A stretch of 5,828 bases of DNA, taken from CAWJEL01 sp964647255. GTDB taxonomy: Bacteria; Chloroflexota; Anaerolineae; CG2-30-64-16. The notes under the pieces were generated by a model. That model was not told the DNA's origin, searched no databases, and worked only from the letters and a program-made list of their open reading frames with translations. Each line of letters starts with the position of its first letter. Position 1 is the stretch's first letter. A program made the position numbers and the translations under genes. The stretch lies in contig CAZYGI010000147.1 of the NCBI GenBank assembly GCA_964647255.1, positions 1-5,828 on the forward strand, given 5' to 3'. This document shows, piece by piece, positions 1 to 5,502 of this stretch.

Positions 1-2806
1 AGCTGCGCTCTTCCTTGACCGACATGCCGGCCAGGTACCACTCGTCATAGTAGGATTGCACCACGCGCGCGGCGTCCTGCGTGCGGTGGGCGGGGTTCGC
101 GCACCAGGCCGCCCGCTCGTCGGCCTCCAGCTCCGCGTCGCTCTCCGCGTCGGCCGATGGGGTGAAGTCCGTCTCGTCGCAGCTATCGGTGAGGGCCTGC
201 ACCATCCAGACGATGCGGCCCTTCTGGGCCTGCTGCCAATCGCCGGCCGCAGACAGCTCATAGGGCATGCTGGCGCGGAATGCGGCTTTGCCGCCGCCGG
301 TCTGATCCGGCTGGACCTTGAGCGGGATGTAGGCCAGCAGCGTGCCCTGGTCGTCCGCCTCGCGCACCGAGACGCCGTAGGGCTTCAGCCACTCCGGGTC
401 TATCATCTTGTCGGGCAGGAGGCCGTTGATGATGTTGCCGATGCTGCTGCACGCGCGCGCCCCGTCGCTGCGGGTCACTGTCAGGCTGTGCTTGCCGTCG
501 GCCAGGTCCACCGCGCGCGCGCCGGCGGAGACGACGCTGCCGGTGCCCAGGCCGGGGAAGGTGTAGAGCGCACCTCCGGTGGGCGGGCAGTCGCCTGCAT
601 AGATGGCCGCGGTGTACCCGCTGCCGCTGTCGAACTTGAACGCGAGCTCCGTCTGGTTGTTATCACCCGCCACCGCCTTGAGGCGGACCGTGGCCGAGAT
701 CGTGTCGCTCTCGCTGACCGCATAGTTCAGCGTCACGGTGATGGCAGGTGTCGTCAGGCGCAGCGGCACGCGGTAGTCGGTCGCGCTGCCGCTGATCTCG
801 AGCTCGAACATGGGGATCAGCCGCGTGTCGCCGTTGGCCGCGCGCGGGTCTTTCGCGTCGCGCGCGTCGGGGTTGTCAGTGTTGGCGAAGGTGGTGTTCT
901 TGACGTGCTGGACCTGGCCGCCGGTGTCCGCGCTGGGCCAGTCGAGCACATTCAGGGCGTACCCCAGGTGCGTGCGATTGATTGGCTCGAGCTGGAAATC
1001 AACCACGACCGGATAGCCGGTGGCCAGGTTGCTCACCTGGAACTGGAACGGGTGCGCTTTGTCGAAGGGCGTGATGGCGCCCGCGTTGGCGCGCTTGCCG
1101 TTGCGGTCCACGATCGCGTTCGGCGAGCTATCCACCGCATCCGGCACGCCGTCGTTGTCGTCGTCGGCGTCAAACAGATCGGGGATATTGTCGTTGTCCG
1201 CGTCGCATTGGGTGAGCGTGGCAGGCGCAGCCGTGACCCCCTTCAGATCCAGGCATTCCAGGCTGTCGGGCATTCCGTCGCCGTTGGTATCGGCCTGGTT
1301 GGGGTTCGGGTACCAGTGCAGCCCGGCGTACGTGAAGCCGGCCACTTCGACGTTGTCTCGGATGCCGTCACCGTCGGAATCGGGCAGGGTGGGGCTCGTG
1401 CCGAGCTGTACGAATTCGACATAATCATTCAAGCCGTCCGAATCGCTGTCTGCCAGCGCTGGATTCGAGCCGATCTCCCTCTCGGCCGCGTCGGTGAGGC
1501 CGTCGCCATCGGTGTCGAGCGTGTCCGAGCTGCCTCCCTCGGCCGGCCCGCGCATCATCAGCGGGGCCAGCGGCTCGTTCACGGCGGCGGGCGTTGCCTG
1601 ATCCGCGGGCGGAACATTGGTCCCGGTGGCCGCTGGGGGCCCGACCAGTGGGTCGGCATGCGGATTCCAGTTTGCGTCCGCGATATCGGCCGCGACCTCC
1701 CTGGCGCTCTCCTGGCTGTGCCGAGCGTCTTCAGCTTGTTTTTGTTTGGCGGCCTGTTTGTCGAGGAAAGCGGTCGCCTGCGCGGACTGCAGCAGCGGCG
1801 TGACCACCATCAACACGATCGTGGCGATCACCACCGCCGTGTACACGCGCCGGTTGCGGCGTGCGAGCACGAAGCAGGACAGGACAATGGCGCACAAGCC
1901 GCAACCAAACAGCCTCGGCAGGCTGTTGGCGACCGAACCGGCCAGGGATCGCGTCACACCCAAGGTGCGCAGAACGGAGGTGGCGGCCCCTTGCATGACG
2001 GCCGGCAGGCCGCGCAATCCCGCCGGCGCCAGCGACGCCAACGCCTCGCGGCTGTACATGAACGTCATGTCCATGGTAACGTCGCTGGGCTGACTGCCAT
2101 CCTGCGCGGGGTAAGCCAGGCGGACGACCAGGCGGGCCGGCAGGCCGTGATCGTTGAGCCACACTTCACCGTCGCCCGTCGTGTTTTGGTAGACGCGCGA
2201 GGTGTCCAGGTGCATGCCGAAAGGCAGCTCCCCCCGTTCTGTCAGATAGGCCTCGAGCTGGTCGCGCATGTGGCGCGCAAAGGCAGGGCCATCGAACGTG
2301 AAGGTGTAGCGCCCGGCAGTCTCGGGGTCGGGCAGGGCATCTTTCAGCCCGGCCAGGAAGACCATCAGGTCATTGTTCGGCCCCCACAGGCCGGAGAAGT
2401 CCTGCGTCTCCTGCCAGCCGGTGCCCGCCTGCCGGCCCCAGGCGCGATCGCCCTCCACCTTGATCTCAAGCGCGTTGGCCGGCTGCACCACGCTGCCGCC
2501 CTGCCACATCTGCATGTTAAGGGCATGCTTTGGCAGATCAACCACGCCCTCGAGATGAACGGTTTGTCGGGTCGGGCTGCGGCCGACGTTGGCCAACGCC
2601 GGCGCGGGGTAGGTGACCTGTGTCATCTCCGCCGCAAAGCGGTACGCGCCCAGGTCCGCAGCCTGTTGCCACGCGGCCTGGATGGCCTGTTCGGGGGAGC
2701 CGGGAGACGAATCGGCTGCGGCGACCGGCGCGCAGACCAGTGTGATCAGCATGAGGACACAGAGCGGACCCAACAGGCGAGCGGGGACGCGGGGGTGGCG
2801 GTTCAT
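1..2806 (-). CDS. Large exported, membrane-anchored protein with LppX/LolA-like N-domain and thrombospondin type 3 repeats (3' end beyond window)
   Basis: Reading the minus strand from ATG at 2806, I followed 935 codons to the left edge without a stop, so the C-terminus is missing. A Shine-Dalgarno AGGAGG sits 6 bases before the ATG. Residues 1-31 form a signal peptide: Arg-rich start, hydrophobic core at 15-26, AAA before D32. Residues 32-255 are beta-rich with GDRAWGR and GEVWLNDHGLPARL, resembling LppX/LolA-type lipoprotein-binding folds (moderate confidence). Residues 301-315 and 321-339 are two membrane helices separated by RRNRR, so both flanks should lie outside. Residues 340-380 are charged and possibly helical, followed by a Pro/Ala linker. 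Residues 431-556 hold about six DxDxDGxxD calcium-binding TSP3 motifs. Residues 576-935 are beta-rich with cysteines at 740, 786, 876 and 902 and match no family I know. Likely role: a cell-surface structural, adhesive or toxin-like protein, unproven. Confidence 0.9.
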   Translation of the reverse strand, partial: MNRHPRVPARLLGPLCVLMLITLVCAPVAAADSSPGSPEQAIQAAWQQAADLGAYRFAAEMTQVTYPAPALANVGRSPTRQTVHLEGVVDLPKHALNMQMWQGGSVVQPANALEIKVEGDRAWGRQAGTGWQETQDFSGLWGPNNDLMVFLAGLKDALPDPETAGRYTFTFDGPAFARHMRDQLEAYLTERGELPFGMHLDTSRVYQNTTGDGEVWLNDHGLPARLVVRLAYPAQDGSQPSDVTMDMTFMYSREALASLAPAGLRGLPAVMQGAATSVLRTLGVTRSLAGSVANSLPRLFGCGLCAIVLSCFVLARRNRRVYTAVVIATIVLMVVTPLLQSAQATAFLDKQAAKQKQAEDARHSQESAREVAADIADANWNPHADPLVGPPAATGTNVPPADQATPAAVNEPLAPLMMRGPAEGGSSDTLDTDGDGLTDAAEREIGSNPALADSDSDGLNDYVEFVQLGTSPTLPDSDGDGIRDNVEVAGFTYAGLHWYPNPNQADTNGDGMPDSLECLDLKGVTAAPATLTQCDADNDNIPDLFDADDDNDGVPDAVDSSPNAIVDRNGKRANAGAITPFDKAHPFQFQVSNLATGYPVVVDFQLEPINRTHLGYALNVLDWPSADTGGQVQHVKNTTFANTDNPDARDAKDPRAANGDTRLIPMFELEISGSATDYRVPLRLTTPAITVTLNYAVSESDTISATVRLKAVAGDNNQTELAFKFDSGSGYTAAIYAGDCPPTGGALYTFPGLGTGSVVSAGARAVDLADGKHSLTVTRSDGARACSSIGNIINGLLPDKMIDPEWLKPYGVSVREADDQGTLLAYIPLKVQPDQTGGGKAAFRASMPYELSAAGDWQQAQKGRIVWMVQALTDSCDETDFTPSADAESDAELEADERAAWCANPAHRTQDAARVVQSYYDEWYLAGMSVKEERS
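1139..1516 (-). repeat. Thrombospondin type 3 (calcium-binding) repeat block inside the large exported gene
   Basis: It encodes residues 431-556 of the large protein. The motifs read DTDGDGLTD (431), DSDSDGLND (453), DSDGDGIRD (476), DTNGDGMPD (506), DADNDNIPD (535) and DDDNDGVPD (548). Spacing is 22, 23, 30, 29 and 13 residues, so the array is irregular. The insert between the fourth and fifth motifs is framed by C518 and C534, which could form a disulfide. In TSP3 proteins these Asp-rich loops bind calcium and stiffen an extracellular stalk. The motif identity is directly visible; the stalk role here is inferred. Confidence 0.9.
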
Positions 2807-3130
2807 GGTGCTCCTCCTGGAAGCCGGCGGTGGCTTCCGAGGGTGGACGGCGGTCTGCCGCAACCACAGAGCCGTGGTCAGGCCAGCAGCCTATCCACCG
2901 GATTTTTCGACGCTCGTGCGCTCAGCGATTGGCCCGTCCAGAGCATCCCCTGGGTTTCGCCGGGATCAATGCCGACCATGCACAGCCCTGGACAGGCTGA
3001 GAGCAAGGAGAAAGCTGCTGCGGGGAGATCCATACTGACATCGAAGAGGACAGTGCCCGGCATAGCTGAATCATCAACCAACCGTCGGGTACACTACGCG
3101 GCCGCGCGTTCATAGCCTCTCCCCTTGATT
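2807..3130 (-). other. Probable long 5' leader of the large exported gene, with two doubtful short ORFs
   Basis: About 320 bases lie between the probable promoter and the large gene's ATG, less GC-biased than the flanking coding DNA. Two overlapping minus-strand ORFs occur. One (3113-2922, 63 aa, MNARPRSVPDGW...) has a GGGGAG ribosome-binding-like sequence just before its ATG. The other (2878-3081, 67 aa, TTG start, in-frame ATG at its seventh codon) reads MPGTVLFDVSMDL. Neither resembles a known family, and they exclude each other over most of their length. I recognise no riboswitch class. A second small stem, ACCAC/GTGGT, is at 2863-2878. I treat the stretch as untranslated leader, possibly with a short upstream ORF. 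Confidence 0.4.
2813..2838 (-). promoter_or_regulatory. Strong Shine-Dalgarno with an abutting 7-bp hairpin, upstream of the large exported gene
   Basis: On the minus strand AGGAGG (2818-2813) lies 6 bases before the ATG at 2806 and decides that start. Directly upstream, GGAAGCC (2838-2832) pairs perfectly with GGCTTCC (2825-2819) across a 6-base loop. The stem ends at the base next to the ribosome binding site. It could be a protective or regulatory structure in the leader. The site itself is clear; the regulatory role is a guess. Confidence 0.75.
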
Positions 3131-3159
3131 ATGTTAGCAGGAAAAGACGGCGCCCGCAA
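3131..3159 (-). promoter_or_regulatory. Candidate sigma-70-type promoter for the large exported gene
   Basis: On the minus strand TTGCGG (3159-3154) is followed after exactly 17 bases by TAACAT (3136-3131). The TGC immediately before the -10 gives an extended -10 element. The -35 matches consensus only in its first three bases. Transcription would start near 3124 and give a leader of roughly 320 bases. It is a plausible placement based on pattern alone. Confidence 0.3.
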
Positions 3160-3172
3160 CGGCCTGACGGGT

Positions 3173-3207
3173 AAAGAAAGGACAGTCTTTCGCCGAAGAG
3201 ACTGTCC
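3173..3207 (-). terminator. Stem-loop with U-rich tail on the minus strand (intrinsic-terminator-like or REP-like)
   Basis: GGACAGTCT (3180-3188) and AGACTGTCC (3199-3207) form a perfect 9-bp stem, which an inner TTCG/CGAA pairing can extend. Reading the minus strand, the stem is followed by TTTCTTT, as in an intrinsic terminator. No minus-strand gene lies to the right for it to terminate, because the next gene is on the plus strand. It may insulate the promoter just downstream of it, or be a mobile palindromic repeat of the type often carrying GGACAGTC-like arms. Confidence 0.5.
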
Positions 3208-3299
3208 CCAGGGATAGTGAACCCAGGGAAGGGGGCAGCGCTCGCTCCCCAGCCGTCGTCCGCGCCTCCCAGGCGGGGGTACGGCGTGCGTCCATTTGG

Positions 3300-3331
3300 C
3301 AACTATCGGCGGGATGTCCCGCCGATAGTTG
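3300..3331. repeat. Perfect 15-bp inverted repeat with a 2-base centre
   Basis: CAACTATCGGCGGGA (3300-3314) is followed by TG and then its exact reverse complement (3317-3331), giving a 32-base near-perfect palindrome. No T-run follows on either strand, so it is not a standard intrinsic terminator. It lies about 195 bases upstream of the carotenoid gene and 494 bases upstream of the large minus-strand gene. A REP-like mobile palindrome, a structured RNA element or a binding site for a dimeric protein would all fit. Confidence 0.85.
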
Positions 3332-3333
3332 TT

Positions 3334-3482
3334 GACCGCGGGCGCCCGGGCAGGCGCGGTCGCTGGCATGACAGCGATCATGGCAGCGGCTTGGGCGCCG
3401 GCGTAGAATGCGTGCGTGGAAGGCGAGCGCTTGGACGCTGGCATCCGGGTGTGGATGACAGCGCCGGACAGACCGCTGCCAT
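3334..3482. repeat. Cluster of hairpins and a duplicated hairpin motif upstream of the carotenoid gene
   Basis: Several inverted repeats follow one another. GACCGCG/CGCGGTC pairs at 3334-3340 and 3355-3361. TCGCTG/CAGCGA pairs at 3360-3365 and 3372-3377. An 11-bp stem with one mismatch lies at 3436-3463 (arm CGCTGGCATCC). An outer 10-bp perfect pair, ATGGCAGCGG/CCGCTGCCAT, is at 3380-3389 and 3473-3482. The sequences at 3361-3376 and 3436-3463 share CGCTGGCAT and ATGACAGCG ends, the first being a shorter version of the second. No convincing ORF crosses the stretch. It may be a degenerate miniature element or a structured leader of the carotenoid gene. Confidence 0.55.
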
Positions 3483-3525
3483 CCCTCCGTGGGGCAGGTT
3501 GCACGACCATCCATGAGGAAAACGC

Positions 3526-4305
3526 ATGACCTTACGTCGCATCACTCTCACCCTCCTGGCGTTGTATGCCCTGCTGACGTTTTACTCCGTCTTCGGTCGG
3601 CCGCTTGTCCAGGTTGCGCCGCTGATCGGCTCGGCCTTCGCCTTGCTGCACGCGGGCCAGCGCGAGGGCTGGCGTGGCGCCCTACGCCTGCTCCTGTTGG
3701 TCTTCGGGGTCAGCCTGCTCTTTGAGAGCGTTGGCGTGGCCACGGGCTGGGTGTACGGCCCTTACCACTACACCGCCAGGCTCGGCCCCAAGTTCCTCGG
3801 CCTGGTGCCCTATCTGATCCCGGTCGCCTGGTTCATGATGAGCTACCCCGCCTTCGTGATCGCGGAGCGGCTGGTCGTCCCCGCTGACAGCGGTTCCCGC
3901 GGCGGCCGCGGACGGCGGCTCCTCATGCTGGCCGCGGTCGGCGGGTTGGTGATGACTGCATGGGACGTGATCATGGATCCCCTGATGGTATCCGGCGGGC
4001 ACTGGGTCTGGGACATCCAGGGCGCGTACTTCGGCATCCCGCTGCAGAACTTTTGGGGCTGGTGGTTGACGGTCTTCACGACCTATGCCTTGTACCTGCT
4101 GGTCCGGCCGGCAGGGCGTGCGGCGCCCGACTCCGGTTTCGATCGGCAGGCGGTGGCAGCCTATGGGGTGACCGCGCTGGGGATGATCGCCAGCAGCCTG
4201 CGGCGCGGCGCGGGCGACCTGGCGTTGATCGGCTTTTTTGTGATGGCGCCCTGGGCGCTTATGGCGTGGGCCAGGCTGACCGCGCCGGCGCCGTCACCGC
4301 GTTAG
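3526..4305 (+). CDS. Carotenoid biosynthesis membrane protein, CruF-like (PF04240/DUF422 family)
   Basis: This 259-residue polytopic membrane protein belongs to the family containing CruF, the 1',2'-hydratase acting on gamma-carotene-type carotenoids, and the haloarchaeal bisanhydrobacterioruberin hydratase. Visible family signatures are E67-x2-G-x2-TGW (67-75), YGPYHY (77-82), LGPK (86-89), P95 and W102, then WD-x3-DP (146-152), HWVWD (159-163), GAYFGIP (166-172) and NFWGWW (175-180). About seven hydrophobic segments are spread over 5-22, 28-43, 52-68, 92-113, 131-150, 176-194 and 211-248. Length is normal for the family. The ATG has GAGGA about 6 bases upstream. No phytoene synthase, desaturase or cyclase gene is adjacent, so its substrate cannot be read from context. 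The family call is firm; the exact hydratase activity is inferred. Confidence 0.92.
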   Translation: MTLRRITLTLLALYALLTFYSVFGRPLVQVAPLIGSAFALLHAGQREGWRGALRLLLLVFGVSLLFESVGVATGWVYGPYHYTARLGPKFLGLVPYLIPVAWFMMSYPAFVIAERLVVPADSGSRGGRGRRLLMLAAVGGLVMTAWDVIMDPLMVSGGHWVWDIQGAYFGIPLQNFWGWWLTVFTTYALYLLVRPAGRAAPDSGFDRQAVAAYGVTALGMIASSLRRGAGDLALIGFFVMAPWALMAWARLTAPAPSPR

Positions 4306-4312
4306 TCCACGT

Positions 4313-4399
4313 CGGCTGAAGTCCGCCTGGGTTTTGGTCGTAATGACTTCAGTCGTTGGTGCTGGACGGAACGACTAGAGTCGTTACGACGAACCCTGG
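4313..4399. repeat. Imperfect inverted repeat built from palindromic GACT-AGTC units
   Basis: Arms 4337-4357 and 4370-4390 are reverse complements at 18 of 21 positions, with a 12-base loop. An outer pair, CCTGGGTT (4326-4333) and AACCCTGG (4392-4399), matches at 7 of 8. Each arm is itself nearly palindromic, for example AACGACT-AG-AGTCGTT at 4370-4385. A third related unit, CGGCTGAAGTC (4313-4323), can pair instead with GACTTCAGTCG (4345-4355), so two mutually exclusive folds exist. There is no T-run. It lies between the carotenoid stop and the hydrolase and looks like a small mobile palindromic repeat; transcript-end stabilisation is also possible. Confidence 0.75.
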
Positions 4400-4416
4400 C
4401 CGCACCGACGCCCGGA

Positions 4417-4422
4417 TATACT
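4417..4422 (+). promoter_or_regulatory. Candidate -10 box upstream of the hydrolase gene
   Basis: TATACT matches the sigma-70 -10 consensus at five of six positions and lies about 90 bases before the hydrolase ATG, beyond the inverted repeat. No recognisable -35 sits at the right distance; the CCCTGG region there is unlike TTGACA. A TTGACG at 4451-4456 has no good -10 after it. This supports an independent promoter for the hydrolase only weakly. Confidence 0.25.
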
Positions 4423-4513
4423 AGCCGGTCCCTGTTGCGCCAGCGTGCGCTTGACGTAATAACACAGGCGGTGGCCGCTGCGGCCGCACGCCTAATCCAA
4501 AAGGAGCAAACCC

Positions 4514-5314
4514 ATGACCATGATTTCATCCTTCGACGGGACGCAGTTGTACCTGAACCGCGAGGTGGCGGATGACAACCGCTGCGTGGCGGTCATCGTG
4601 CACGGGCTGTGCGAGCATCAGGGGCGGTATGACTACCTGGCCGAGCTGTTCCACCGGAGCGGCATCGGCACGTATCGGTTCGACCACCGCGGGCATGGCC
4701 GCTCGGCGGGCGAGATGGCCTACTATGCCGACTTCAACGAGATGTTGGACGACGTGAACGTGGTGGTGGACATGGCCATCGCCGAGAATCCCACCAAGCC
4801 CGTGTTCCTGGTGGGCCACAGCATGGGCGGGTTTGCGGTGGCGTTGTACAGCGTGAAGTACCCCGGCAAAGGGCTGGCCGGCGTCGTCACCAGCGGCGCG
4901 GTCACGTACGACACCAAACGCCTTATCTCCGCCATGCCGCGCACGCTCGATCCGCACATGCAGCTCCCCAATGAGCTGGGCAGCGGCGTCTGTTCAGTGC
5001 CCGAGGTAGTCGCGTGGTACGAGAAGGACCCCTACAACCGCAAATCCTTCTCGGTGGGCTTGTGCTACGCATTGATCGCCGGTTGGGAGTGGTTCGGCCC
5101 GCGGGCGCAGGAGTTCGCCTATCCCGTGCTGATGTTGCACGGCGAGGCCGATGGGCTGGTCTCAGTCCAGGATACCTACAATTTCTTCGCTGCCGCCACG
5201 TCCACGGACCGCCAGATGAAGATCTACGGCCGGCTGTACCACGAGATCTTCAATGAATACTGCCGCGACGAGGTCATCGGCGACGCCATCCGCTGGATCC
5301 TGGCGCGCGTGTGA
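4514..5314 (+). CDS. Alpha/beta hydrolase, monoacylglycerol lipase-like (serine aminopeptidase S33/Hydrolase_4 family)
   Basis: This 266-residue soluble protein has no signal peptide and is presumably cytoplasmic. Family motifs appear in the expected order: the HGLCEH oxyanion segment (30-35), FDHRGHGRS (56-64), the nucleophile elbow GHSMG with Ser103, the acid HGEADGLV with Asp213, and His243 in YHEIFNE. The triad Ser103-Asp213-His243 is therefore complete. Order, spacing and length fit bacterial monoacylglycerol lipases and PldB-like lysophospholipases, which release a fatty acid from monoacylglycerols or lysophospholipids. Exact substrate cannot be told from sequence. AAGGAG sits 7 bases before the ATG at 4514; a second ATG two codons later is less well spaced. 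It is 208 bases from the carotenoid gene, so co-transcription is doubtful. Confidence 0.93.
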   Translation: MTMISSFDGTQLYLNREVADDNRCVAVIVHGLCEHQGRYDYLAELFHRSGIGTYRFDHRGHGRSAGEMAYYADFNEMLDDVNVVVDMAIAENPTKPVFLVGHSMGGFAVALYSVKYPGKGLAGVVTSGAVTYDTKRLISAMPRTLDPHMQLPNELGSGVCSVPEVVAWYEKDPYNRKSFSVGLCYALIAGWEWFGPRAQEFAYPVLMLHGEADGLVSVQDTYNFFAAATSTDRQMKIYGRLYHEIFNEYCRDEVIGDAIRWILARV

Positions 5315-5433
5315 GGCGCATGGCGCAGCCGTGGGTTCAGAGGACAAGCGCGATCTGTTGACGCACAAAGTGGGCGATGCGCTGTACCGGGCGGCGGTCA
5401 GGCGGTTGGTTGGCTGATCCGAAAGTGTGGCAG
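5315..5433. other. Convergent intergenic segment with a short coding-like tail
   Basis: The hydrolase stop and the peroxiredoxin terminator are separated by about 120 bases. In the third plus-strand frame, 5331-5417 (GTG to TGA, 28 codons) reads SEDKRDLLTHKVGDALYR followed by a short basic end, with GC-rich third positions like the real genes. There is no ribosome binding site, so it may be the remnant tail of a lost gene or chance. I see nothing else in the segment. Confidence 0.25.
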
Positions 5434-5474
5434 GAAAACAAGGACGCTGATGCCGTCCGCAACATCAGCGTCCT
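5434..5474 (-). terminator. Intrinsic terminator for the peroxiredoxin gene
   Basis: AGGACGCTGATG (5441-5452) and CATCAGCGTCCT (5463-5474) form a perfect 12-bp stem with a 10-base loop. On the minus strand the stem is followed by TGTTTTCC, a U-rich tail. It begins 29 bases after the peroxiredoxin stop codon, the expected position. On the plus strand no T-run follows, so it should not act as a normal intrinsic terminator for the hydrolase. Confidence 0.8.
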
Positions 5475-5502
5475 GAGGACATCAGGCCACTCGGCGTGCC
5501 CG

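Noticed and set aside
2729..2740. Lipoprotein signal (lipobox) around Cys25 of the large exported protein
   Set aside because: The residues before Cys25 are T-L-V; a lipobox needs Gly, Ala or Ser just before the Cys. A standard signal peptidase I site, VAAA before D32, fits better.
56..3115. 1019-codon open frame on the plus strand
   Set aside because: It is in exact codon register opposite the large minus-strand gene and stays open because that gene uses no TTA, CTA or TCA codons. The minus reading has a Shine-Dalgarno, signal peptide, membrane helices and TSP3 motifs; the plus reading has compositionally odd Arg/Val/Gly-rich sequence and no recognisable domain.
3094..3514. Two overlapping minus-strand ORFs of 138 and 126 codons, and a plus-strand 99-codon ORF at 3217-3516
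   Set aside because: They run straight through the palindromes, have no supporting ribosome site or domain, and coexist in several frames as is common in GC-rich intergenic DNA.
4514..4525. Hydrolase start ATGACCATGATT looks like the start of lacZ, suggesting vector sequence
   Set aside because: The match ends after 12 bases, the upstream sequence is not lac, and the protein continues as a normal hydrolase.
4526..4957. 143-codon minus-strand ORF opposite the hydrolase gene
   Set aside because: It is antisense to a gene with a full catalytic triad and a good ribosome site, and shows no domain of its own.
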